Assembly: GCF_014648655.1 (NCBI RefSeq)
Contig: NZ_BMRN01000006.1
Coordinates: forward strand, 188,922-252,921
Source of the DNA: Streptomyces atratus
GTDB taxonomy: Bacteria > Actinomycetota > Actinomycetes > Streptomycetales > Streptomycetaceae
Direction: 5' to 3'
Length of the DNA: 64,000 nucleotides
Part shown: positions 26,006 through 34,009 of the stretch, piece after piece
How positions within the stretch are numbered: position 1 is the first letter of the stretch
How the letters are laid out: every line of letters begins with the position of its first letter
Made by a program: the position numbers and the translations under genes
Notes under the pieces: model-generated
Seen by the model: only the letters and a program-made list of their open reading frames with translations
What the model was told of the DNA's origin: nothing
Database searches by the model: none

Positions 26006-26027
26006 TGTGGAGAACCGTTTGTCCACA
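26006..26027. other. Facing DnaA-box-like 9-mers
   Basis: TGTGGAGAA (26006-26014, one mismatch) faces TTGTCCACA (26019-26027, exact) in the gap between the Lrp gene and the bkd operon. Confidence 0.5.
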
Positions 26028-26061
26028 GGCTGAAGGTGCCTGTAGCCAAAATGCGCTCGCG

Positions 26062-26079
26062 ACCGAACAATCGGTAGGT
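26062..26079. promoter_or_regulatory. Third PaaR-type operator, before the bkd operon
   Basis: ACCGAACAATCGGTAGGT matches the reverse complement of the paaA site at 16 of 18 positions and has the same half-site spacing. It lies between the Lrp gene and bkdA. Confidence 0.72.
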
Positions 26080-26112
26080 GAGGCACGCCACATCAGCGCC
26101 TCGGACAGTGCT

Positions 26113-26166
26113 CGACATTTCGATGTATTTCGACACCCCTCGACATCGGACGATCCCCCGATGTCG
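26113..26166. promoter_or_regulatory. CGACAT repeat array and hairpin in the bkd leader
   Basis: CGACAT/CGACAC occurs at 26113, 26131 and 26141, with CGATGT at 26121. A perfect 9-bp inverted repeat CGACATCGG / CCGATGTCG (26141-26149, 26158-26166) follows. The array lies between the promoter region and the ribosome-binding site of bkdA. It could be an Lrp binding array or a leader hairpin. Confidence 0.6.
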
Positions 26167-26210
26167 CCAGACGCCGCTCGAAAACCCCTCGATGCCAGGA
26201 GGTGCTTGTC

Positions 26211-27374
26211 ATGACGGTCCAAGAGCTGCCCGGCGCGGCCGCTTACCGGCCCACGCCGCCCCCGGCCTGGAAGCCGCTCACCGATCCCGCGCCGCTGCTC
26301 CCGGACCCCGAGCCGTACCGCGTGCTCGGTACGGATGCCGTGGCCGATGCCGACCCCGAACTGCTGCTGCGGCTCTATGCGGAGCTGGTGCGCGGACGTC
26401 GATACAACGCGCAGGCCACCGCTCTCACCAAGCAGGGCCGGCTCGCTGTCTACCCGTCGAGCACGGGGCAGGAGGCCTGCGAGATAGCGGCCGCGCTGGT
26501 GCTGGAGGAGCGGGACTGGCTCTTTCCCAGCTATCGCGACACGCTGGCGGCCGTGGCGCGCGGTCTGGACCCGGTCGAGGCACTGACGCTGTTGCGCGGC
26601 GACCGGCACACCGGTTACGACCCGCGCGAGCACCGCATCGCCCCGCTCTGCACCCCCCTCGCCACCCAGCTGCCGCACGCGGTGGGCCTGGCACACGCGG
26701 CGCGCCTCAAGGGCGACGACGTGGTGGCGCTTGCCATGGTCGGTGACGGCGGGACCAGCGAGGGTGATTTCCACGAGGCGCTGAACTTCGCGGCCGTCTG
26801 GCGGGCCCCGGTGGTCTTCCTCGTACAGAACAACGGCTTCGCGATCTCCGTACCGCTGGCCAAGCAGACCGCTGCTCCGTCCCTGGCGCACAAGGCCGTG
26901 GGATACGGGATGCCGGGCCGGCTGGTGGACGGCAATGACGCGGCCGCCGTGCACCAAGTCCTCGGTGAGGCGGTCGCGCGGGCCCGGAGCGGTGGCGGTC
27001 CTACGCTCGTCGAGGCGGTGACGTACCGCATGGACGCCCATACGAACGCCGACGACGCCACGCGCTACCGCGTCGACAGCGAAGTGGAGGCGTGGCGTGC
27101 GCACGATCCCATCCAGCTCCTGGAGCGGGAGCTGACCGGACGAGGGTTGCTCGGCGACGACGGGATCGAGGAGGCGCGCGCGGCCGCGGAGCAGATGGCT
27201 GCCGCTCTGCGCGAGCGGATGAACGCCGATCCGGTGCTCGACCCGATGGATCTCTTCGCTCATGTCTACGCGGAGCAGACCACGCAGCTGCGGGAGCAGG
27301 CCGCCCGATTGCGTGTCGAGCTGGAGGCCGAGCAGGACCGGCACGGCCACAACGACCTGGAGGAAGGGCGATGA
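26211..27374 (+). CDS. bkdA: Branched-chain 2-oxoacid dehydrogenase E1 alpha subunit (copy 1)
   Basis: Thiamine-diphosphate-dependent E1 alpha subunit (387 aa). It decarboxylates valine-, leucine- and isoleucine-derived 2-oxoacids, feeding degradation and branched fatty-acid primers. The ThDP motif runs from GDG (178-180) to NN (207-208). YRMDAHTNADD carries the phosphorylation-loop-like region. ATG 26211 has a strong AGGAGGTG Shine-Dalgarno. It is the first gene of an alpha-beta-E2 operon; no E3 gene is nearby. A second paralogous operon lies at 47433-51029. Confidence 0.93.
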   Translation: MTVQELPGAAAYRPTPPPAWKPLTDPAPLLPDPEPYRVLGTDAVADADPELLLRLYAELVRGRRYNAQATALTKQGRLAVYPSSTGQEACEIAAALVLEERDWLFPSYRDTLAAVARGLDPVEALTLLRGDRHTGYDPREHRIAPLCTPLATQLPHAVGLAHAARLKGDDVVALAMVGDGGTSEGDFHEALNFAAVWRAPVVFLVQNNGFAISVPLAKQTAAPSLAHKAVGYGMPGRLVDGNDAAAVHQVLGEAVARARSGGGPTLVEAVTYRMDAHTNADDATRYRVDSEVEAWRAHDPIQLLERELTGRGLLGDDGIEEARAAAEQMAAALRERMNADPVLDPMDLFAHVYAEQTTQLREQAARLRVELEAEQDRHGHNDLEEGR

Positions 27375-28402
27375 CCACCGCAGCGGCGCCGACCGGAGAG
27401 CGGACGGCGAAGGCCAAACCTGCCACCATGGCGCAGGCGCTCGGGCGAGCGCTGCGCGACTCGATGGCCGAGGATCCGACGGTGCATGTCCTCGGCGAGG
27501 ACGTCGGCACGCTCGGTGGGGTCTTCCGGATCACCGACGGTCTGGCGAAGGAGTTCGGCGAGGACCGTTGCACGGACACCCCGCTGGCCGAGGCGGGCAT
27601 CCTCGGCACGGCCGTCGGCATGGCCATGTACGGGCTGCGGCCCGTGGTGGAGATGCAGTTCGATGCCTTTGCCTATCCAGCGTTCGAGCAGCTCATCAGC
27701 CATGTCGCAAAGATGCGGAACCGGACGGCCGGTGCCATGCCGTTGCCGATCACGGTCCGGGTGCCCTACGGCGGCGGGATCGGCGGGGTCGAGCATCACA
27801 GCGACTCCTCGGAGGCGTACTACATGGCGACGCCCGGCCTCCATGTCGTCACGCCCGCCACGGTCGAGGACGCGTACGGGCTGCTGAGGGCCTCGATCGC
27901 CTCCGACGATCCTGTGGTCTTCCTGGAGCCGAAGCGGCTCTACTGGTCGAAGGCGGACTGGTCGCCCGAGGCGCCGGTGGCCGTGGAACCGATCGGACGG
28001 GCTGTCGTACGCCGGCCCGGGCGCAGCGCGACGCTGATCACGTACGGGCCGTCGCTGCCGGTCTGTATGGAGGCTGCGGAAGCGGCCGTCGAAGAGGGCT
28101 GGGATCTCGAAGTCGTCGACCTGCGCTCACTGGTGCCGTTCGATGACGAGACCGTCGCCGCTTCCGTGCGGCGTACGGGGCGCGCCGTCGTCGTCCATGA
28201 GTCCTCCGGTTTCGGCGGTCCGGGTGGCGAGATCGCGGCCCGGGTCACCGAGCGCTGTTTCCACCATCTGGAGGCGCCGGTGCTGCGGGTCTCCGGGTTC
28301 GACATTCCGTATCCGCCGCCGATGCAGGAGCGGCACCATCTGCCGGGCGTGGACCGGGTGCTCGACGCGGTCGCCCGCCTGCAGTGGGAGGCGGAGAGCT
28401 GA
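27371..28402 (+). CDS. bkdB: Branched-chain 2-oxoacid dehydrogenase E1 beta subunit (copy 1)
   Basis: The 343-aa E1 beta partner completes the ThDP site. Family blocks are LGEDVGTLGGVFRITDGL, PLAEAGILGTAVGMA, PYGGGIGGVEHHSDS and LEPKRLYW. The ATG overlaps the bkdA stop (ATGA). The first 15-20 residues (TTAAAPTGERTAKAKPA) are an extension compared with the second copy at 48617. Confidence 0.94.
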   Translation: MTTAAAPTGERTAKAKPATMAQALGRALRDSMAEDPTVHVLGEDVGTLGGVFRITDGLAKEFGEDRCTDTPLAEAGILGTAVGMAMYGLRPVVEMQFDAFAYPAFEQLISHVAKMRNRTAGAMPLPITVRVPYGGGIGGVEHHSDSSEAYYMATPGLHVVTPATVEDAYGLLRASIASDDPVVFLEPKRLYWSKADWSPEAPVAVEPIGRAVVRRPGRSATLITYGPSLPVCMEAAEAAVEEGWDLEVVDLRSLVPFDDETVAASVRRTGRAVVVHESSGFGGPGGEIAARVTERCFHHLEAPVLRVSGFDIPYPPPMQERHHLPGVDRVLDAVARLQWEAES

Positions 28403-29898
28403 TGCCCCAGGTATTCGAGTTCAAGCTGCCGGACCTCGGCGAGGGGCTCACCGAGGCGGAGATCGTGCGCTGGCTGGTGGAGGTCGGCGATGTCGTTGCC
28501 ATCGACCAGCCGGTCGTCGAGGTCGAGACGGCCAAGGCGATGGTGGAGGTGCCGTGCCCTTACGGGGGCGTGGTGACCGCGCGGTTCGGCGAGGAGGGAA
28601 CGGAACTTCCGGTCGGGGCGCCGCTGTTGACGGTGGCGGTGGGGTCCGAGGGGGCCTTGGGGCCGGTGGGACTGGTGGACTCGGGCTCGGGCTCGGGCTC
28701 CGGCTCGGGGGCTGAGGCTGGGTCGGTGGTATCGGCTGTGGGGTCGGGAGCCGGTTCAGGCGGGGCCGGTTCCGGTTCCGGTTCCGGTGAGGCGGAGGCG
28801 TCCGGCAATGTGCTGGTCGGGTACGGGACGGGCGCACCGGTGGCGCGCCGTCGACGGGTCCGTCCCGAGGCGATGGCGGTGCCTGCTGCCGCACATGTGA
28901 CGGCTGCGGCTGCGGCTGCGGTTTCTGCGGCTGTTCCGGACGCGGTGCAGGGGCCGGTGGCCGTCGTCTCCCCGCTGGTGCGGAAGCTGGCGCGGCAGCA
29001 TGATCTCGATCTGCGGCAGCTGGCAGGTTCCGGGCCCGATGGGCTGATCCTGCGGGCCGATGTCGAATCCGCCATCAGGGCACTCACAGAGGGGGCGGCC
29101 GCTGCCACACCGACCTCGGCCTCGGCCTCGGTGCCGGAGTCGGTCTCGGCGGTACAGCCGTCGAGGCCGTCGGTGGCGCAGCCGGCTGCGAGTTCGGCCG
29201 TGGAGCGGATTCCGTTGCGCGGTGTACGGGGTGCGGTCGCCGACAAGTTGGCGCGCAGCAGACGGGAGATCCCCGATGCCACGTGCTGGGTCGACGCCGA
29301 CGCCACCGAGCTGATGGCAGCCAGATCCGCGATGAACAGTGCCGGTGGTCCGGCAGCCGGGCCCAAGGTGTCGGTGCTCGCCCTGCTGGCGCGTATCTGC
29401 ACCGCTGCGCTGGCCCGGTTCCCCGAGCTCAACTCCACGGTGGACCTGGAGGCGCGGGAGATTGTGCGGCTGCCGGAGGTCCATCTCGGGTTCGCGGCCC
29501 AGACCGAGCGGGGCCTGGTCGTCCCCGTCGTACGGGACGCGCAGGCCCGGAACGCGGAGTCGATCGGGGCCGAGATCGCCAGGCTGACCGAGGCGGCCCG
29601 GACCGGGAGGCTGACCCCGGCGGAGCTGACCGGCGGCACATTCACGCTGAACAACTACGGGGTGTTCGGAGTCGACGGTTCGACCCCGATCATCAACCAC
29701 CCGGAGGCGGCGATGCTGGGCGTCGGCCGGATCGTGCCCAAGCCATGGGTGCACGAGGGCGAGCTGGCCGTGCGCCAGGTCGTTCAGCTCTCGCTGACCT
29801 TCGACCACCGGGTCTGCGACGGCGGTACGGCGGGTGGCTTCCTGCGCTACGTGGCCGACTGCGTGGAACAACCGGCGGTGCTGCTGCGCACGTTGTAG
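28402..29898 (+). CDS. bkdC: Branched-chain 2-oxoacid dehydrogenase E2 acyltransferase (copy 1)
   Basis: The 498-aa E2 protein forms the core of the complex. The N-terminal lipoyl domain carries Lys45 (VETAKAMVEV). A Gly/Ser tandem linker of about 50 residues and an Ala-rich stretch follow, then the E1/E3-binding domain (SPLVRKLARQHDLDLRQLAG). The C-terminal catalytic domain contains FDHRVCDGGTAGGFL, with the usual His and Asp. The start shares one base with the bkdB stop (TGATG). The Ser-Gly linker is unusually repetitive compared with the Ala/Pro linker of the second copy. Confidence 0.94.
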   Translation: MPQVFEFKLPDLGEGLTEAEIVRWLVEVGDVVAIDQPVVEVETAKAMVEVPCPYGGVVTARFGEEGTELPVGAPLLTVAVGSEGALGPVGLVDSGSGSGSGSGAEAGSVVSAVGSGAGSGGAGSGSGSGEAEASGNVLVGYGTGAPVARRRRVRPEAMAVPAAAHVTAAAAAAVSAAVPDAVQGPVAVVSPLVRKLARQHDLDLRQLAGSGPDGLILRADVESAIRALTEGAAAATPTSASASVPESVSAVQPSRPSVAQPAASSAVERIPLRGVRGAVADKLARSRREIPDATCWVDADATELMAARSAMNSAGGPAAGPKVSVLALLARICTAALARFPELNSTVDLEAREIVRLPEVHLGFAAQTERGLVVPVVRDAQARNAESIGAEIARLTEAARTGRLTPAELTGGTFTLNNYGVFGVDGSTPIINHPEAAMLGVGRIVPKPWVHEGELAVRQVVQLSLTFDHRVCDGGTAGGFLRYVADCVEQPAVLLRTL

Positions 29899-29984
29899 GC
29901 GTAAAGGGGCGCGGGCTCCCGTTTCCTCCCTTCGCTGATCCACTGGATTGCGGACGGGGAGGATCAACGGGAGGCTGCGGCCCG

Positions 29985-29990
29985 CATACT
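29985..29990 (+). promoter_or_regulatory. Putative -10 hexamer before mobA
   Basis: CATACT ends 7 nt before ATG 29998. No Shine-Dalgarno is seen, so a leaderless start is possible. Confidence 0.35.
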
Positions 29991-29997
29991 CGGATGC

Positions 29998-30846
29998 ATG
30001 ACCGCGTATGACGCCATCGTCCTTGCCGGAGGGGCCGCCAAGCGGCTCGGCGGCGCCGACAAGCCCGGAATCCGGGTCGGTGGCCGCGCGCTGCTCGACC
30101 GGGTGCTGGTGGCCTGTGCCGGTGCTTCGACCACCGTGGTGGTGGGCGGGCGGCGGCCCACCGTGCGCGCAGTGACCTGGACGCGGGAAGAACCGCAGGG
30201 CAGCGGCCCGTTGGCCGCGCTCGACGCCGGGGTCCGGCGCACCGCCGCGGACTGGGTTCTCGTACTCTCCGCCGATCTGCCGTTCCTCGGGGAGAGCACG
30301 GTCGGAGCGCTGCTGGCCGCCGCCGGTGAGGGGCGGCAGGAGGGGGCCCTGTGCACCGACCAGGACGGTCGTGACCAGCCCCTCGTCGCCGTGTACCGTG
30401 CCGAACCGCTGCGCCGCGAGCTCGCCCTGCTCGCCACCGAGCACGGCAGTCTGTCCGGACTCCCCTTGCGGTTGCTGACGAATGAACTCGACCTTGCCCG
30501 GGTGGAGGCCGGCCCCCTCGCCTCCTTCGACTGCGACACCTGGGAGGACATCGCGTCGGCCCGGTCCCGCATCAGAGAGCATGGGACCGTGCTGGACGAA
30601 TGGATCAACGCAGTCAAGAACGAACTGGGCATCGAACTCGACGTCGACACCGCCGCTCTGCTCGATCTCGCCCGTGACGCCGCCCACGGCGTCGCCCGCC
30701 CGGCCGCGCCCCTGACGACCTTCCTGGTCGGGTACGCGGCGGCGAAGGCGAGCAGCGACGACGACGGACCGGCGGCGGTGGCCGAGGCCGCCCGCAAGGC
30801 TGCCGCGCTCGCTCTTCGCTGGGCGGACGAGAACGAGACGCAATGA
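29998..30846 (+). CDS. mobA: Molybdenum cofactor guanylyltransferase MobA fused to a DUF6457-like domain
   Basis: The 282-aa product has two parts. Residues 1-190 are a MobA-type nucleotidyltransferase (VLAGGAAKRLGGADKP, GPLAALDAGVRRT, LVLSADLPFL) that attaches GMP to Mo-molybdopterin. Residues about 195-282 form a small helical domain (VLDEWINAVKNELGIELDVD) resembling DUF6457, seen as a stand-alone protein or C-terminal fusion in actinobacteria. It overlaps moeA by 4 bases (ATGA), fitting a molybdenum-cofactor operon. Confidence 0.88.
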   Translation: MTAYDAIVLAGGAAKRLGGADKPGIRVGGRALLDRVLVACAGASTTVVVGGRRPTVRAVTWTREEPQGSGPLAALDAGVRRTAADWVLVLSADLPFLGESTVGALLAAAGEGRQEGALCTDQDGRDQPLVAVYRAEPLRRELALLATEHGSLSGLPLRLLTNELDLARVEAGPLASFDCDTWEDIASARSRIREHGTVLDEWINAVKNELGIELDVDTAALLDLARDAAHGVARPAAPLTTFLVGYAAAKASSDDDGPAAVAEAARKAAALALRWADENETQ

Positions 30847-32726
30847 CAGCCCGTAACGGCAGGTCCGACCCATCTCCGGCGGCCGACGTGGCATCGATGG
30901 ACATCGGGCCCTCGGCGGGCGTGGGGCCCTCGGCAGGTGTCGAGCCTTCGGCCCGTGACCGTCCGGCGCCGGCCGACAGAGGGCTGGATACGGGCGATCG
31001 GTCGTCGGCCACCGACTCATCCTCGACGGTCAGTTCGTCTTCGGCGGCGGACCCGTCGTCAGGGGGCAACTTGTCCTCGGCGAGCGACCGTCCTGCGACG
31101 GCGGGTCGGGGCCCGACTCCGCAGGAGCTGCGGGCTGCCGAGGAGGACCGGGCTGTTGAACAGGCCCTCGCTCTGGTCGGGCGCCAGTCGTCAGGTGAGC
31201 CCCACCCCGCACGTCGACCTCAGTCCGCGGATCAGCCCCACTTCCTGGACCCCGGCTCCTCGGGGCAGCCGAACGCCACGGACCGGTCCCACCCCACGGA
31301 AAGATCTGCGCCCGCACCCCAGTCCCCGCACCCGCTGCCGAACCAGAGCGCCGACCGGCCCCACGGGCGTGACCGGCACAGGCGGGCTGCACCCTGGCGT
31401 GAGGCGCGCGCCCTCGCCGCACGGTCGGGCCGGAACACTCCCGCGCGCGTCCGGCGACTCCCTCTCGACCAGGCGCTCGGACACGTACTCGCCGAGCCGC
31501 TCGTCGCGCTCACCGACCTGCCGTCCTTCGACACCTCCGCCATGGACGGCTGGGTCGTCACGGGACCGGGTCCGTGGACCATCCGCGAGGCCGAAGGAGC
31601 AGGAAAGGAGAAGGGTTCCGGGCACACGGGTGTGGGTCCGCGCCCAGACCAGGATCTGGGCATCCTTGCCGGGCGCAGCACCCCCGCCACGCTCCCCGAC
31701 GGCGATGCCGTACGGATCGCCACCGGCGCCCGCATCCCGGCGGATGCCAACGCCGTGATCCGTAGTGAGCACGCTCGCGTGGACGAGGCCAAGGGCCTGC
31801 TCCACGCGAAGCAGCGGGTGCTCCCAGGACAGGACATCAGGCCCCGTGGTCAGGAATGCCGTTCCGGCGATCAGCTCCTGCCCGCAGGAGCCCTGGTGAC
31901 GCCCGCTGTCCTCGGTCTGGCCGCCGCCGCCGGGTATGACGAGCTCGTCACTGTCCCCCGCCCTCGCGTCGATGTGCTCGTCCTCGGTGACGAACTGCTG
32001 ACCAGCGGTCTGCCGCACGACGGGCTGATCCGTGACGCGCTGGGCCCGATGATCGGCGCCTGGGTGCGAGCGCTGGGCGCCGAGGTCTTTGCCCCACAGC
32101 GCCTCGGTGACGACGCGGCGGCCCTCCGGCGCGCCCTCACCACCTCGGACGCCGATCTGGTCATCACCACCGGCGGTACCGCCTCGGGCCCTGCCGACCA
32201 CGTCCACCCGGTCCTTGCCGAGATCGGGGCCGAGTTGCTGGTCGACGGCGTCGCGGTCCGCCCCGGTCACCCGATGCTGCTGGCCAGGCTCAAGACGGAG
32301 GGGTCAGAGGTGGGCCCGTATCTCGTCGGACTGCCCGGCAATCCCCTGGCCGCCGTCTCCGGGCTCCTCACGCTCGCCGAACCGCTGCTCCGCGGGCTGG
32401 CCGGCCTTGCGCCGGAGACGCCGTACCAGGTCGTCGTACGCGACGAGGTGCACGGGCACCCGCACGACACCCGTCTGGTGCCTGTCGTCCACCGCGCAGG
32501 CAGTACCGGCGACAGTGCCGGCTACCTCGGCGACGCGGGAACCGGCAGTGGCGCCGAGCACGTCGTACCGCTGCATTACAACGGTCCTGCGATGCTCCGA
32601 GGAATTGCCGTGGCGGACGGGCTGGCCGTCGTACCACCGGGCGGGGTACGGTCCGGCACCGAGGTGGAGATCCTCGACTTGCCATGGGCCTCGGCGACGC
32701 CGTGGACGGAAGGGTGTTTCACGTGA
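30843..32726 (+). CDS. moeA: Molybdopterin molybdenumtransferase MoeA with long disordered N-terminus
   Basis: MoeA inserts molybdate into adenylylated molybdopterin. The conserved enzyme begins near residue 180 (PWREARALAARSGRNTPARV), with LPSFDTSAMDGWVV, IATGARIPADANAVI, VLVLGDELL, TTGGTASGPADHV and GLPGNPLAAVSGLL. About 175 N-terminal residues are low-complexity Ser/Pro/Arg with a repeated SAGVGPSAGVEPSA pattern, absent from typical MoeA (about 400 aa). Downstream internal starts are possible. Its TGA stop overlaps a parS site and the next gene's GTG. Confidence 0.9.
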   Translation: MTARNGRSDPSPAADVASMDIGPSAGVGPSAGVEPSARDRPAPADRGLDTGDRSSATDSSSTVSSSSAADPSSGGNLSSASDRPATAGRGPTPQELRAAEEDRAVEQALALVGRQSSGEPHPARRPQSADQPHFLDPGSSGQPNATDRSHPTERSAPAPQSPHPLPNQSADRPHGRDRHRRAAPWREARALAARSGRNTPARVRRLPLDQALGHVLAEPLVALTDLPSFDTSAMDGWVVTGPGPWTIREAEGAGKEKGSGHTGVGPRPDQDLGILAGRSTPATLPDGDAVRIATGARIPADANAVIRSEHARVDEAKGLLHAKQRVLPGQDIRPRGQECRSGDQLLPAGALVTPAVLGLAAAAGYDELVTVPRPRVDVLVLGDELLTSGLPHDGLIRDALGPMIGAWVRALGAEVFAPQRLGDDAAALRRALTTSDADLVITTGGTASGPADHVHPVLAEIGAELLVDGVAVRPGHPMLLARLKTEGSEVGPYLVGLPGNPLAAVSGLLTLAEPLLRGLAGLAPETPYQVVVRDEVHGHPHDTRLVPVVHRAGSTGDSAGYLGDAGTGSGAEHVVPLHYNGPAMLRGIAVADGLAVVPPGGVRSGTEVEILDLPWASATPWTEGCFT

Positions 32727-32729
32727 AAC
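32716..32729. other. parS: parS site spanning moeA stop and channel start
   Basis: Perfect GTTTCACGTGAAAC. The channel gene's GTG (32723-32725) and the moeA TGA (32724-32726) both lie inside the palindrome. Confidence 0.92.
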
Positions 32730-33820
32730 TTCCCGGCCACGATGCGATGGCCAGGCGCGCCGACGAGCATGTCGCGCCCACGCGGGTGGAGCTCCCGCGC
32801 AGGGTCGTCCAAGGACCGGCGCGGCAGGTCGCCAAACGGCTGATGATGGCGCTGATAGTGCTTGCTGTCACCGTGCTGATCGTCTGGCTCGACCGCGGTG
32901 GATATCACGACGCCGCCGATGGCAAGGTCGACCTGCTGGACGCGGTGTACTACGCGACGGTCACCCTCTCCACCACCGGCTACGGCGACATCACCCCGTA
33001 CGGGGACAGCGCGCGGCTCACCAATGTGCTGCTCGTGACACCCCTGCGGGTGCTCTTCCTGATCATCCTGGTCGGCACCACTCTCGAGGTCCTTACGGAA
33101 CGGACCCGGGAGGACTTTCGGCTGAAGCGTTGGAGAACCAACTTGCGTGACCACACCGTTGTCGTCGGCTTCGGTACGAAGGGCCGTTCGGCCATCCAGA
33201 CCCTGCGGGCCACCGGCCTGAAGAAGGAACAGATCGTCATCGTCGACCCGGCGACCAAGGTGATCGAGATCGCCAACGCCGAAGGGTTCGTGGGCGTGGT
33301 CGGCGACGCGACGCGCAGCGAGGTGCTGTTGCGGGCCGAACTCCAGAAGGCGCGTCAGATCATCATCGCCACCCAGCGCGACGACACGGCGGTGCTGGTG
33401 GCGTTGACGGCGCGGCAGCTCAACCGCGGCGCGAAGATCGTGGCCGCGGTGCGCGAGGAGGAGAACGCCCCGCTGCTCCGGCAGTCCGGCGCCGATGCTG
33501 TGATCACCAGCGCCAGCGCGGCGGGCCGACTGCTCGGCCTCTCCGTCCTCAGCCCCAGCGCGGGCACGGTGATGGAGGACCTGATCCAGCAGGGAAGCGG
33601 TCTCGATCTCGTCGAACGGCCGGTGATAAAGGCCGAGGTGGGCAAGAGCGTCCGGGAGACCGACGATCTCGTGGTCAGCGTGTTGCGGGGGCACCGGCTG
33701 ATCGGATACGACGATCCGGCTGCCAGTCCGCTGCAGTTGACGGACCGGTTGATCACCATTGTGCGTGCCTCGAACGAACCACCGCTGAGCAACCCGGCTC
33801 CGGGCACGCCGCGCCCGTAG
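32723..33820 (+). CDS. Two-TM potassium channel with RCK/TrkA-N domains
   Basis: The 365-aa product is a single-pore K+ channel subunit. TM1 is at about 35-53 (LMMALIVLAVTVLIVWL), the selectivity filter is TLSTTGYGD, and TM2 is LLVTPLRVLFLIILVGTTL. A cytoplasmic RCK domain follows with a Rossmann motif (HTVVVGFGTKGRSAIQTL) and a C-terminal TrkA-C-like region. GTG 32723 is preferred, with GGAAGGG 8-9 nt upstream and a GTGA overlap with moeA. An alternative start at 32684 lies deeper inside moeA. Gating by nucleotide or ligand binding at the RCK domain is family knowledge. Confidence 0.9.
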   Translation: MKLPGHDAMARRADEHVAPTRVELPRRVVQGPARQVAKRLMMALIVLAVTVLIVWLDRGGYHDAADGKVDLLDAVYYATVTLSTTGYGDITPYGDSARLTNVLLVTPLRVLFLIILVGTTLEVLTERTREDFRLKRWRTNLRDHTVVVGFGTKGRSAIQTLRATGLKKEQIVIVDPATKVIEIANAEGFVGVVGDATRSEVLLRAELQKARQIIIATQRDDTAVLVALTARQLNRGAKIVAAVREEENAPLLRQSGADAVITSASAAGRLLGLSVLSPSAGTVMEDLIQQGSGLDLVERPVIKAEVGKSVRETDDLVVSVLRGHRLIGYDDPAASPLQLTDRLITIVRASNEPPLSNPAPGTPRP

Positions 33821-33897
33821 CCGGACATCGCGCCGCGCCCGCAGCCCAGGCGTCGCGTCGGCACGGTTTGCTTCCGTCGGCCCGGCCCGTCGGCCGC

Positions 33898-33984
33898 GGT
33901 GTCGTCCGGCCCGCCGCCCAAGGTGTCGTCCGGCCAGTCCACATGGCGTCGCCCGGCCTCCCGGCGCCATGGCGTCGCCCGGCC
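33898..33984. repeat. Short direct repeats upstream of quinone oxidoreductase
   Basis: GGTGTCGTCCGGCC occurs at 33898-33911 and 33922-33935 (24-bp period). CATGGCGTCGCCCGGCC occurs at 33942-33958 and 33968-33984 (26-bp period). No function is evident. Confidence 0.6.
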
Positions 33985-33996
33985 CGCGCCGCGGAG

Positions 33997-34002
33997 TAGC
34001 CT
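33997..34002 (+). promoter_or_regulatory. Putative -10 hexamer before quinone oxidoreductase
   Basis: TAGCCT ends 7 nt before ATG 34010, which lacks a Shine-Dalgarno. Consistent with a leaderless transcript. Confidence 0.45.
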
Positions 34003-34009
34003 CGCCGCC

